DNA from: UBA9647 sp963739335
Lineage (GTDB): Bacteria; Bacteroidota; Ignavibacteria; UBA10030
Reading direction: 5' to 3'
Assembly: GCA_963739335.1 (NCBI GenBank)
Contig: CAVUAC010000048.1
Coordinates: 25,614-89,613 of the forward strand
Length of the DNA: 64,000 nt
Part shown: in pieces, positions 49,197 through 58,174 of the stretch
Layout of the letters: each line of letters opens with the position of its first letter
Numbering within the stretch: the first letter of the stretch is position 1
The notes under the pieces: generated by a model
The model's input: only the letters and a program-made list of their open reading frames with translations
Database searches by the model: none
What the model was told of the DNA's origin: nothing
Program-made: the position numbers and the translations under genes

Positions 49197-50526
49197 ATGT
49201 TTGAAAGCCTGAGTCAAAAGCTTGAAACAGTCTTCAAGAAACTGCGCGGTGAAGGCAAGATCTCGGAGGCAAATGTTGCCGAGAATCTCCGCGAGGTCCG
49301 GCGTGTTCTTCTCGATGCGGATGTCAATTACAAGGTCGCCAAGCAGTTCATCGATGACGTCCAGAAGCGAGCGGTCGGTCAAGACGTCCTGAACAGCATC
49401 ACCCCCGGGCAGTTGATCATCAAGATCATCTACGATGAGATGGTCAAACTCCTCGGAGAGTCAAAGGCGGAAATCCGGACTTCCCAGACGCCGCCGACGG
49501 TGGTCTTAATTGCTGGCCTGCAAGGATCGGGAAAAACGACGTTTGCTGCCAAGCTGGCGAGGTATCTCAAGGGCAAAGGGAGCAATCCTCTGCTGGTTGC
49601 AGCGGATATTCATCGTCCCGCAGCTATTGACCAGTTGATGGCGCTCGGTCAAGCAGCTCGATATTCCGGTCTATATAGACCGTAGCCAGAGCGCCGTGCG
49701 GATCGCCAGCGACTCAATCGATTTTGCGCGCAAAAATATTCGCGATGCGGTCATCATCGACACTGCTGGCCGCCTGCACATCGACGAAGAGATGATGCAG
49801 GAAGTGGCTTCGATCAGGGAGAGCGCGAAGCCTCACGAGATCCTGTTCGTGGTTGACGCCATGACGGGGCAGGATGCCGTGAACACCGCCAAGGCGTTTC
49901 ACGATCGCCTGAACTTCGACGGTGTTGTGCTCACGAAACTTGATGGTGACAGCCGAGGGGGTGCTGCGCTGTCGGTTCGAGCCGTCGTTCAGAAGCCGAT
50001 CAAGTTCATTGGAATTGGCGAGAAGCTCGATGCTCTTGAGCCATTCTATCCAGAGCGGATTGCTTCCCGCATTCTTGGCATGGGTGATATTGTCACCCTT
50101 GTCGAGAAGGCACAGGAGCAATTCACTGAAGAAAAGGCCGTCAAGCTAGAGGAGAAACTCCGAAAAGCGCAGCTGACCCTCGAGGACTTTCTCGAGCAGC
50201 TTCGGGAGGTCAAGAAGATGGGGCCTCTGAGTCAGGTTCTTGGCATGCTCCCGGGTATGAATCGACTGCCCAGCGATGTCCAGGTGGATGAGAAAGCGCT
50301 GGTTCGGATTGAGGCGATGATTCAGTCGATGACGCCGGAGGAACGCACTCGTCCGTCCATCATTAATGGAAGTCGGCGCCGTCGCATTGCCCTCGGAAGT
50401 GGAACAACGGTGCAGGAGGTCAACCGTCTGCTGAAGCAGTTTGAAGAAATGCAAAAGATGATAAAGCGCTTCAGCAAGGGCGACATGAAGCGGGCGATGC
50501 AGGGGATGCGTCTGCCAATGCGCTGA
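49197..50526 (+). CDS. ffh: Signal recognition particle GTPase Ffh, with one-base frameshift
   Basis: The SRP54-family protein brings ribosomes making membrane and exported proteins to FtsY. The N domain starts at ATG 49197 behind AAGGAAAGAGGG, followed by the G domain with GLQGSGKTT and, further on, DTAGR and TKLDGD. A Met-rich M domain closes the protein (MGPLSQVLGMLPGMNRLP, MQKMIKRFSKGDMKRAMQGM). The frame breaks at about 49653. Removing one G in GGTCAAGCAG restores LGQQLDIPVYIDRSQSAVRIA, matching the family spacing LGEQxxVPV. Corrected length is about 442 residues. Ffh is essential in most bacteria, so a consensus error is the best explanation. The longer frame from 49011 crosses the terminator and is rejected. 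Confidence 0.9.
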
Positions 50527-50605
50527 AGCCAGTCGAGGATCTTCGGTTAGAAATTGAATTGTCCAATCAACATTTACATGATACTCTATCAACAGGAGTG
50601 ACACG

Positions 50606-51043
50606 GTGGTAAAGTTACGCTTGCGGAGAGCAGGAAAGAAAAAATACCCGATCTACAAGATCGTCGCAGCGGATATCCGCTCCCCCCGCGATGGCCGATT
50701 CATCGAGGCCGTGGGGCAGTATAATCCTAACGTGAATCCGATATTGCTGACATTCAAGGAAGAACGCGTATTCCATTGGCTGCGCAAAGGTGCCCAGCCG
50801 ACCGATACGGTGCGTTCTCTTCTTCGTCGGCAAGGCTTGTGGCTGCGATGGAGTCTGGTTCGGCGCGGTGCCGATGATGCGAAGATCCAGAGCATTCTGG
50901 AGAGATGGCAGATGCAGCAGGTTGAGCGCGCAACACGCGAGGCAGATCGCAAGGCCCGACGAGCAGACAAGAAGAAAAAGGCGGCCGCAAAGCCAGCAGA
51001 AGCTGCATCGGCAGCTGAGCCGGCGCCGCAGCCAGCAGCCTAA
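50606..51043 (+). CDS. rpsP: 30S ribosomal protein S16
   Basis: The 145-residue product has the S16 core in the first 85 residues (VKLRLRRAGKKKYPIYKIVAADIRSPRDGRFIEAVGQYNP). A C-terminal Lys/Ala-rich tail (RKARRADKKKKAAAKPAEAA) follows, as in Bacteroidota and Chlorobi S16 proteins. The GTG start has CAGGAG upstream. It opens the S16-KhpA-RimM-TrmD-L19 cluster. Confidence 0.95.
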   Translation: MVKLRLRRAGKKKYPIYKIVAADIRSPRDGRFIEAVGQYNPNVNPILLTFKEERVFHWLRKGAQPTDTVRSLLRRQGLWLRWSLVRRGADDAKIQSILERWQMQQVERATREADRKARRADKKKKAAAKPAEAASAAEPAPQPAA

Positions 51044-51171
51044 GTTTGTTGGCTGAGGTTGGAGATCATCCCCAGCCACAGGTTCGACAGAATTTCTTCC
51101 CACGAAGTACTCGGGGTGAGTGCTTTCGTGCTCAATGGTGCAAGGCTCTGTCCGTAAACAGGAGGTGGACC

Positions 51172-51402
51172 ATGAAGGAATTCGTGGAATACATCGCGAA
51201 ACATCTCGTGGACAAACCCGAAACTGTGGTCGTGGAACTGGAAGAAAAGGAAGACAAGACCATCTTCAAGCTCCGAGTTGATCAGGCCGATGTAGGAAAG
51301 CTCATTGGAAAGAAGGGTCGAACAGCTTCAGCCTTTAGAGTTCTCCTGCGGGCAGTGGCTGCAAAGGAAGGGAAGAAGGCCGTGCTGGATATCATCGGCT
51401 GA
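51172..51402 (+). CDS. khpA: KH-domain RNA-binding protein KhpA
   Basis: The 76-residue protein has a single type II KH fold with VGKLIGKKGRTASAFRVLLRAVA, the GxxG loop being GKKG. ATG 51172 follows AGGAGG. It sits in its usual place between rpsP and rimM. KhpA works with KhpB in RNA binding in Gram-positive bacteria; its role here is inferred. Confidence 0.93.
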   Translation: MKEFVEYIAKHLVDKPETVVVELEEKEDKTIFKLRVDQADVGKLIGKKGRTASAFRVLLRAVAAKEGKKAVLDIIG

Positions 51403-51442
51403 TGGCGGCCATCAGCAACAGCATCCACAAGAACGTCCGGGG

Positions 51443-51943
51443 ATGATCGTAGTAGGAAGAATCACGAAGAGCGTTGGAATCAAAGGTGAGCTGAACGTTG
51501 CCGTGCTTACCGATAATCCCGAACGCTTCGAGAAACTGAAATCAGTTTGGATTGGGACGGATGAAGCAGGCGCGGAGCGATATACAGTGCTCTCTGTGAG
51601 GATGAGCCGCTCCGGGGTGGTTTTGAAGACAAAGGAAATTCAATCGCGGTCGGCCGCAGAGGGGCAGCGTGGTCGGTTCGTCTTTGCAGCGGCGAAAGAC
51701 GCGATCGCACCGGCAAGAGGATCTTATTTCATCTACGATATTGTCGGGATGAACGTTTTGACAGAAGCTGGTGAGCAGATTGGAGTTGTGCGGGAGGTCA
51801 TGCAGCTGCCGGCGAACGATGTGTGGGTGGTCACTGCAGGGGAGAAGGAAATCCTCATCCCCGCGATCAAAGAGGTGATACGCTCGGTTGATCTGCGGCG
51901 ACGGGTCGTCGTCATTCGACCGATGGAAGGGCTGTTGGAGTGA
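51443..51943 (+). CDS. rimM: Ribosome maturation factor RimM
   Basis: The 166-residue protein assists 30S head assembly by binding S19. The N-terminal beta-barrel shows VGRITKSVGIKGELNV and the PRC barrel shows YFIYDIVGMNVLTEAGEQIGVVREVMQLPANDVWVV. ATG 51443 is the family start; the frame from 51305 overlaps khpA. The last base of its TGA is the first base of the trmD ATG. Confidence 0.92.
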   Translation: MIVVGRITKSVGIKGELNVAVLTDNPERFEKLKSVWIGTDEAGAERYTVLSVRMSRSGVVLKTKEIQSRSAAEGQRGRFVFAAAKDAIAPARGSYFIYDIVGMNVLTEAGEQIGVVREVMQLPANDVWVVTAGEKEILIPAIKEVIRSVDLRRRVVVIRPMEGLLE

Positions 51944-52627
51944 TGCGTATTGATATCGTGACAGGGTTGCCCAAGCTGCTCGAGAGCCCCCTACAGGAAA
52001 GCATCATCCGGAGGGCCCAGGACAAGGGGAAGGTTGAAATCCTCGTGCACGATCTTCGGGAGTTACACCCACGACAAGCACAAGACGATTGATGACACGC
52101 CGTACGGTGGTGGGGCGGGGATGGTTCTGAGGCCGGAGCCAGTCTTCGAATGTGTAGAAACACTTCGGGCGCAGCGGCGCTATGATGAGATCATTCTTCT
52201 TGCCGCCGATGGCGAGAGGCTCGAGCAGGCTGTAGCCAATGACCTGTCGCTGAAGGAAAACCTGTTGCTGATTTGCGGCCATTACAAGGGTGTAGATGAG
52301 CGCGTGCGGGAGTCGCTGGTTACGCGTGAGCTATCGATCGGCGATTACGTGTTGACGGGCGGGGAACTGGCGGCAGCAGTCGTTGTTGATGCCGTTGTCC
52401 GCCTGGTGCCGGGCGTTCTCAATGACAGCGAATCAGCACTCAGTGACTCGTTTCAGGATGGGCTCCTGGGAGCTCCTCAATATACACGGCCGCCGGAGTA
52501 CCGGGGGATGAAGGTTCCAGAAGTGTTGCTGTCAGGGAACCATGCTGAGATCGAGGAATGGCGGCAACGTCAGCGGCTTGCGCGGACCCAGAAGCGCCGC
52601 TCAGATCTCTTGAAGAAGAATTTGTAA
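51943..52627 (+). CDS. trmD: tRNA (guanine-37-N1)-methyltransferase, with one-base frameshift
   Basis: TrmD makes m1G37, which prevents +1 frameshifting by tRNA. From ATG 51943 (overlapping the rimM stop) the frame reads MRIDIVTGLPKLLESPLQESIIRRAQ and breaks at 52063-52064. Removing one T in GAGTTACACC restores LREYTHDKHKTIDDTPYGGGAGMVL, the TrmD signature. The SPOUT knot follows with CGHYKGVDERV and SIGDYVLTGGELAA. Corrected length is 227 residues, normal. TrmD is essential in nearly all bacteria, so a sequencing error is likely. Synteny with rimM and rplS is as expected. Confidence 0.9.
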
Positions 52628-52661
52628 AACGGTACGTGGATAATAGCTTGGAGAGGTAACA

Positions 52662-53003
52662 ATGGATAAGATGAAACTCATTGAGGCAACGCAGCTCAAA
52701 TCAGATAGGCCCGATTTCAATCCTGGTGACACCGTCAACGTGCATGTGCGCGTCGTTGAAGGCGACAAGGAACGCATCCAGCAGTTCCTGGGTGTCGTGA
52801 TCAGCAAACGTGGAGCTGGTCTGAACACAACCTTTACTGTGCGGAAGATTTCCGATGGTGTCGGCGTTGAGCGTATTTTCCCGCTCCATTCGCCGCGCAT
52901 CGCCAAGATCGAGCGCGTGAAAGAGGGGAAGGTTCGTCGCGCGAAACTCTTCTACCTGCGGAAGCTTGCGGCAAAACAAGTGACGCAGAAGACCAGTGCC
53001 TGA
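52662..53003 (+). CDS. rplS: 50S ribosomal protein L19
   Basis: The 113-residue protein matches L19 throughout: FNPGDTVNVHVRVVEGDKERIQQFLGVVISKRGAG and GVGVERIFPLHSPRIAKIERVKEGKVRRAKLFYLR. It is the last gene of the translation cluster. The start of the mqnA-like gene overlaps its end by 8 bp. Confidence 0.96.
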   Translation: MDKMKLIEATQLKSDRPDFNPGDTVNVHVRVVEGDKERIQQFLGVVISKRGAGLNTTFTVRKISDGVGVERIFPLHSPRIAKIERVKEGKVRRAKLFYLRKLAAKQVTQKTSA

Positions 53004-53847
53004 GGATGTCAAGAACGTTGTGGGGGTCTCCGAAGCGTCGTACCTTCGGCCCCTGCTGTATGGCTTACGGGACTCCGCCATTGGCCCTCAGCTTCTCGTC
53101 GATTTCCCATCTCAGCTCGCCTTGAAACTTCAAAAGCGCACCAATGGTCTCCGGTGCGCTTTTTTGTCGCCTATCGACTATGCCCGGCATGGTGGTGACT
53201 ATTGCATTGTGCCTGGTGTCTGTGCCTCCTCGGCAACAAGTTCCGATACGATCCGCCTGTTCATTAACCCCAATGTTCGGAACATCGAGACCCTTGCGGT
53301 CGACATCCGCGTGACTTCGGAAATCATCCTCGCAAAGATCATTCTGATGGAGAAATTCCCAAACTTCTCTGCGAAGCGCGGGGGCCTGCAATTCATCCCG
53401 ATGTTGCCGCGTCCTGGGCAGATGCTTCAGAAAGCTGATGCCGCGCTCGTCGTCAATTTCCACCCGGAGGAGCACAAGACGAACGAGCCGTTCGCCATTG
53501 ATCTTGTCGACGAATGGTACGATCTCACAGGCCTTCCGTATGTTCATGGGATATGGGTCGGGCACGATGAGGATGAGTCGGAAAAAGTTGCAGAGCAATT
53601 GGTGCAAGCCAGGGAGCAAGGGGTTTCCCATCTCGGAGATATTGCTGACGGGCTCGCTGCTGAACACAAGCTTGCGAAACCTGCCGGCCTGGAGTATCTC
53701 AGCAGGTTCTCCTATGATCTCAGGAACCCAGAGCAAGACGCGTTGATGGAGTTCATGAAGTATGCGTACTACCACGGCGTCCTTCCCGACGTTCCCGATC
53801 TCAACTATTTTGACATCGAAGCGCCTCCTTCCCCTCCCGTGAACTAG
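52996..53847 (+). CDS. MqnA-family protein (menaquinone futalosine pathway, chorismate dehydratase-like)
   Basis: The 283-residue protein matches the MqnA/MqnD periplasmic-binding-like fold: VGVSEASYLRPLLYGL, VDFPSQLALKLQ, FLSPIDYARHGGDYCIVPGV, then ALVVNFHPEE and FAIDLVDEWYDLTGLPYVHGIWVG. MqnA makes 3-enolpyruvylbenzoate from chorismate in menaquinone synthesis. The GTG start overlaps rplS. Codons 46-57 encode a perfect intrinsic-terminator hairpin, so transcripts entering from rplS would often end there. No other mqn gene is in the window, and a paralogue of uncertain substrate is possible. Confidence 0.65.
   Translation: MPEDVKNVVGVSEASYLRPLLYGLRDSAIGPQLLVDFPSQLALKLQKRTNGLRCAFLSPIDYARHGGDYCIVPGVCASSATSSDTIRLFINPNVRNIETLAVDIRVTSEIILAKIILMEKFPNFSAKRGGLQFIPMLPRPGQMLQKADAALVVNFHPEEHKTNEPFAIDLVDEWYDLTGLPYVHGIWVGHDEDESEKVAEQLVQAREQGVSHLGDIADGLAAEHKLAKPAGLEYLSRFSYDLRNPEQDALMEFMKYAYYHGVLPDVPDLNYFDIEAPPSPPVN
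53132..53165 (+). terminator. Intrinsic terminator inside the mqnA-like coding region
   Basis: AAAAGCGCACC (53132-53142) pairs with GGTGCGCTTTT (53153-53163) across a 10-base loop, with the T-run continuing to 53165. It lies 129 bp after the rplS stop and within the overlapping mqnA-like frame. Confidence 0.85.
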
Positions 53848-53910
53848 CCTGCAGGCCGACGGATGGTCTGTCGTCCCATGGACTGAAGGTTGATCGAACC
53901 GTCCGCCACA

Positions 53911-53940
53911 TTGATATTCCCCTTTTTTTCGGTACATTTG
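53911..53940 (+). promoter_or_regulatory. Promoter for recN with Bacteroidota-type -7 element
   Basis: TTGATA (53911-53916) and TACATTTG (53933-53940) have a 16-base spacer. TACATTTG is an exact match to the TAnnTTTG -7 form described for Bacteroidota. ATG 53957 is only about 10 nt from the expected start of transcription. Confidence 0.5.
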
Positions 53941-53956
53941 GCTTCAGCAGAAGCTC

Positions 53957-55687
53957 ATGCTCAAAACCCTCCTTATCAAGAACTACGCCCTCATCGAGGA
54001 AATCGGGGTCGAGTTCGAAAGCGGCCTGAATATCATTACAGGCGAAACCGGTGCGGGGAAATCCATCCTGATCGATGCTCTCAGCCTTGTCCTTGGCGGG
54101 CGCGCAAATTCCGACGTCATCCGCCGCGGAGCAGATAAGGCAGTCGTTGAGGCGCTCTTTGGCATGTCCGGAAACAAACGGGTTAAGGATCTCATCCAAG
54201 GGCAAGATCTTGAAGTCGGGCACGAACTCATCCTGAGACGAGAAATCTCCGCAAAGGGGCATAATCGCTGCTTCGTCAACGATACGCCTGTAACCCTTTC
54301 TTTGATGCAGGCGGTGGGGGATCTCCTCGTCGATCTTCACGGTCAGCATGACCACCAATCCCTCTTGCGAGTCGAGACGCACATCGACCTTCTTGACGAT
54401 TTCGGTGGTTTGTCGGGACTCAGGGAAGAGTACGCAGCATCGTATGATCGCTTGACGCAGTCTTTCACTGAACTGGAAGAGCTTCAGGCAAGGGAGCGGC
54501 AGCTTCGCGAACGCAAAGATCTCTATGAATTCCAAATCCAGGAGATCGATGCCATGATGCCTCAGCGAGGGGAAGAAGAAGCGTTGGAGACGGAGTTGCG
54601 TATCCTCGAGAATTCTGAAAAGTTGTTCGAAGCGACGTCACATCTTCACCAGGTGCTCTATGAAGGGGAGCAGGCGGTCTACGACCAACTGGTGCTTGCC
54701 CGGAATCAGCTGGAAGATCTCTCCCGCATCGACAAAACGTTCGACGATGTCAAGAATGAATGTGCATCGGCCGTCGCGATCGTCAGCGAAGTGGCGAAAT
54801 TCATCCAGAGTTATAACTCGAAGATCGAGTTCAATCCTGAACGACTCGAACAAATCCGGGATCGACTGGGCAAACTTTCGCTGCTGAAGAAAAAGTACGG
54901 TGGATCGGTTGATGCGATCATTGAGCATCGCGAGAAGATCGGGCAGGAGTTTGCGCTTGCTGAGAACTTCGAAGGAGAAATGAAGAAACTCAAAGAGCGG
55001 ATCGAAGGGGAACGTCGAACCTGCTCGGCTGCTGCCCAGCGGTTGTCCGCCAAGCGCCGGGAGCACGTCGGCAGGATCGACAACTCCGTCGTAGCGGAGC
55101 TGGCGAAGCTCGGCATCTCCAACGCCCGGTTTGACGTCAAGGTCGAGAACCGACTGATGGGCAAAACCAACGGTTCTCCCCAGCCACTGCGTGCCTACGT
55201 GAAGCTTGGTCGTGAGTTCTACGAGGCGACGCCGAAGGGAATTGACATGGTTGAATTCCATATCTCCACGAACCTCGGCGAGGACCTCAAACCGCTGGTA
55301 AAGGTCGCATCAGGTGGTGAGATTTCAAGAATCATGCTCGCGCTCAAAACCATACTCGCGAAATCAGAACGCCTGCCGCTGCTCATTTTCGATGAAATCG
55401 ATGTTGGAGTCAGTGGACGAATTGCACTTGCTGTCGGCAAAAGCCTCAAGAGTCTTTCACAATTTCATCAAGTGATCGCCATTACCCATCTTCCACAGAT
55501 CGCGGGACTGGCAGATACACATTTTGTGGTTGAGAAACTTGAGCGTGAGAAGCGCACGAGGACCCGCCTCCGGAAGCTGGAGCTTGAGGAGCGCGTGGAG
55601 GAGGTTGCGAAGCTGATGAGCGGCACGCAGATCACCGACGCGGGCATCAAAGGAGCCCGAGAGCTTATGGGTTTAGCCAGAAAATAG
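53957..55687 (+). CDS. recN: DNA repair protein RecN
   Basis: The 576-residue SMC-like ATPase has Walker A GETGAGKS at 29-36, HGQHDHQSLL, coiled-coil arms (about 150-370), the ABC signature ASGGEISRIMLALK, Walker B LPLLIFDEIDVGVSG and VIAITHLPQIAGLADTHF. It acts at double-strand breaks with RecA. No LexA-like box is obvious between promoter and start. cysS follows 40 bp downstream. Confidence 0.95.
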   Translation: MLKTLLIKNYALIEEIGVEFESGLNIITGETGAGKSILIDALSLVLGGRANSDVIRRGADKAVVEALFGMSGNKRVKDLIQGQDLEVGHELILRREISAKGHNRCFVNDTPVTLSLMQAVGDLLVDLHGQHDHQSLLRVETHIDLLDDFGGLSGLREEYAASYDRLTQSFTELEELQARERQLRERKDLYEFQIQEIDAMMPQRGEEEALETELRILENSEKLFEATSHLHQVLYEGEQAVYDQLVLARNQLEDLSRIDKTFDDVKNECASAVAIVSEVAKFIQSYNSKIEFNPERLEQIRDRLGKLSLLKKKYGGSVDAIIEHREKIGQEFALAENFEGEMKKLKERIEGERRTCSAAAQRLSAKRREHVGRIDNSVVAELAKLGISNARFDVKVENRLMGKTNGSPQPLRAYVKLGREFYEATPKGIDMVEFHISTNLGEDLKPLVKVASGGEISRIMLALKTILAKSERLPLLIFDEIDVGVSGRIALAVGKSLKSLSQFHQVIAITHLPQIAGLADTHFVVEKLEREKRTRTRLRKLELEERVEEVAKLMSGTQITDAGIKGARELMGLARK

Positions 55688-55727
55688 TCTTCCAAGCCAA
55701 ACATAGAACAGTAACGCACAACCAGCT

Positions 55728-57185
55728 ATGTCTCTACAGGTCTACAACACACTGACGCGTCAGAAAGAAGAATTCAGACCGCTGCACGAAGGTCGGGTGG
55801 GAATGTACGTCTGTGGGCCGACGGTCTACAGCGATTCACACATCGGTCACGCGAAGAGTTACGTCTCATTTGATGTCATCGTGCGCTATCTACGGTACGC
55901 CGGCTACAAGGTCCTCTATGTTCAAAACATCACGGATGTTGGTCACCTGACAGACGACGCAGACGAGGGGGAGGACAAAATCGAGAAGCAATCTCGGATC
56001 GATCGGGTTCATCCGATGCAGATCGCTGAGACGTACACCAGAAGCTACTTTGAAGATATGGATGCCCTGGGTGTGCTGCGACCGGACATCTGCCCGCGCG
56101 CGTCTGGGCACATCGTTGAACAGATCGAGATTGTGAAACAGCTGATACAAAAAGGATGTGCCTACGAGGCGAATGGATCGGTTTACTTCGATGTGCCGAA
56201 ATTCGCGGGCTATGGCAAACTCTCCGGCCGCAGCTTCGATGAAATGGAAGCCGGGGCAAGGGTGCAGGTAAACCCTGAAAAGCGCCACCCTGCTGACTTT
56301 GCCCTCTGGAAGAAAGCAGAGCCTGAACACATCATGCAGTGGCCAAGTCCCTGGGGCAAGGGTTATCCGGGCTGGCACGTTGAATGCTCGGCGATGTCGA
56401 TGAAGTACTTGGGAGAGAGTTTCGATATCCACGGGGGAGGACTCGAAAATCAGTTTCCCCACCACGAGTGCGAAGTCGCACAGAGCGAGTGCGCGACGGG
56501 GAAGCCGTTCGTGAAGTATTGGATCCATAATAACATGGTGACGGTCAACGGACAGAAGATGGGGAAGTCCCTTGGCAACTACGTCACCCTCAAGGATGCT
56601 TTCAGGAAATTTGATCCGCTGGTCCTCCGATTCCTCATTCTGCAGAGCCATTATCGCAGCACGCTTGACTTCAGCGATGAAGCGCTTCACGGTGCAAAGG
56701 TTGGATTGGAGAAGCTGCTCAACACGATTCGCAACTTGCGGGAAGAGATAACGAAGGCGTCGGTCGAACAGCGTTCTTCAGACGCTGCCATTGACCTCGA
56801 TCTGTACAAGGCGCGTTTTCTATCCGCGATGGACGATGATTTCAATTCGCCACAGGCAATTGCCGTTCTCTTTGACCTGTCTCGGGAGACTAACGCGCTC
56901 CTCAGCCTCGACAGCAAGTTCTCTGCGGATTCACTCCGTCGAATTGAGGATCTTTTCCTGGCCCTCGCTGGCGACGTGCTGGGAATTGTCCCACAGCAAT
57001 CGGGGTCGATGTTGGCTGCCGATGTGAAATTGGAAGGGGATCTTGTCCACCTGTTGGTGAATCTCCGAGCGGATGTCCGAGCTCAAAAGCTCTGGGCGCT
57101 TTCAGACAAGATTCGAGATGGGCTCAAAAAACTGGGCATCACGCTTGAAGACAAGAAAGACGGTACAGGATGGCGCAAGAGTTGA
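55728..57185 (+). CDS. cysS: Cysteinyl-tRNA synthetase
   Basis: The 485-residue class I synthetase has zinc ligand C29 in VCGPTVY, HIGH at 38-41, GWHVECSAMS, HGGGLENQFPHHECE and KMGKS. The C-terminal anticodon domain is present. Start ATG 55728 fits the family. It probably shares a transcript with recN. Confidence 0.96.
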   Translation: MSLQVYNTLTRQKEEFRPLHEGRVGMYVCGPTVYSDSHIGHAKSYVSFDVIVRYLRYAGYKVLYVQNITDVGHLTDDADEGEDKIEKQSRIDRVHPMQIAETYTRSYFEDMDALGVLRPDICPRASGHIVEQIEIVKQLIQKGCAYEANGSVYFDVPKFAGYGKLSGRSFDEMEAGARVQVNPEKRHPADFALWKKAEPEHIMQWPSPWGKGYPGWHVECSAMSMKYLGESFDIHGGGLENQFPHHECEVAQSECATGKPFVKYWIHNNMVTVNGQKMGKSLGNYVTLKDAFRKFDPLVLRFLILQSHYRSTLDFSDEALHGAKVGLEKLLNTIRNLREEITKASVEQRSSDAAIDLDLYKARFLSAMDDDFNSPQAIAVLFDLSRETNALLSLDSKFSADSLRRIEDLFLALAGDVLGIVPQQSGSMLAADVKLEGDLVHLLVNLRADVRAQKLWALSDKIRDGLKKLGITLEDKKDGTGWRKS

Positions 57186-57227
57186 TGCTGTTCTTATTTA
57201 TCGAATGTCAATTGAGCGAGGGACGTT

Positions 57228-58007
57228 GTGAACAACAAAGCTAGAATAGCTGTCACGAGCGCGCTGGTGATGCTATCAACCATTGTGTTCGCGCAAAGCA
57301 ATGCGGGAGGGGCGGCTACGATCGAACCTACAATGATCATCGACAAACCGACTGCAGGTATGCTCCATCGAGGGAACTACTACTTCAGCGCGAACTTTTT
57401 CGAACAAGGAGGCGTGCTGGCTGGAGTCTCTGTCGGGTTGCTGGATCGGTTCAATTTTGGAATTTCCTACGGCGGAACCAATGTGTTGGGGGCAAACAAA
57501 CCTGAGATGAATCCGTACCCAGGTGTCAACGTGAGACTGCGCGTCTTGGATGAGAGCACCATCGCGCCGGCGGTAGCGGTCGGATTTGACTGGCAAGGAA
57601 AAGGACCGTACATCGACAGCCTGAAGCGATACACCATCAAATCCACCGGTTTCTACGCTGTCGCGAGTCAAAACTATGCCTTCGCGGGGAACCTCAGCCT
57701 TCACGTGGGCATGAATCTCTCGACAGAGCGAGATGATGGGGACAGAGACGTCGATGCATTTGTCGGTGCAGAGAAGTCTCTCGGCAAGGACATCTCCCTT
57801 CTCGCGGAATATGACTTTGGTTTCAATGATAACAGCGCCAACGCGATTGGTCGTGACCGGGGAAGGGGGTATTTCAATCTTGGCCTCCGCTGGAGTTGGG
57901 GAAAAGGTCTTGTGCTGGGATTGGACTTGAAGGATATTCTGAAGAACCAGCAGAACATCACGGTTGGAAACAGGACCATTCAGATAGAATATGTAGGGGC
58001 ATTCTGA
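57228..58007 (+). CDS. Predicted outer-membrane beta-barrel, unknown function
   Basis: The 259-residue protein starts with GTG after GAGGGACGTT and has a signal peptide (1-22). It consists of alternating short beta-like strands (NYYFSANFF, VSVGLLDRFNFGISYGG, IAPAVAVGFDW, GYFNLGLRWSW, GLVLGLDLKDI) and ends in VGAF with a terminal Phe. This matches small YjbH-like or OmpA-type barrels. No enzymatic motif is visible. Confidence 0.7.
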   Translation: MNNKARIAVTSALVMLSTIVFAQSNAGGAATIEPTMIIDKPTAGMLHRGNYYFSANFFEQGGVLAGVSVGLLDRFNFGISYGGTNVLGANKPEMNPYPGVNVRLRVLDESTIAPAVAVGFDWQGKGPYIDSLKRYTIKSTGFYAVASQNYAFAGNLSLHVGMNLSTERDDGDRDVDAFVGAEKSLGKDISLLAEYDFGFNDNSANAIGRDRGRGYFNLGLRWSWGKGLVLGLDLKDILKNQQNITVGNRTIQIEYVGAF

Positions 58008-58082
58008 TGTGTCGTTTTGTATACAACTCCTGTACTTGGTGTTGACAAAAGTGGATAGATAATGCTGAAAACTCACACAAAC

Positions 58083-58114
58083 TCCCCGTTTTTGCCAAGG
58101 ATTGGGGCTTTTTT
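58083..58114 (+). terminator. Probable terminator after the barrel gene
   Basis: CCCC (58084-58087) and GGGG (58104-58107) form a short stem followed by CTTTTTT to 58114. The flanking bases pair poorly, so it is weaker than the other terminators here. Confidence 0.45.
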
Positions 58115-58174
58115 GTGAACTCAGATGGCATCATTGTTGTTCTTGCTGTTGTAGATTGCATAAGGAACAAGCCT

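Noticed and set aside
49640..49700. Programmed ribosomal frameshift in ffh
   Set aside because: No slippery sequence or stimulatory structure is visible, and similar single-base errors occur in trmD and aguB, favouring a sequencing explanation.
53065..53937. 290-codon minus-strand open frame
   Set aside because: Antisense to the mqnA-like gene, whose own sequence is family-consistent.
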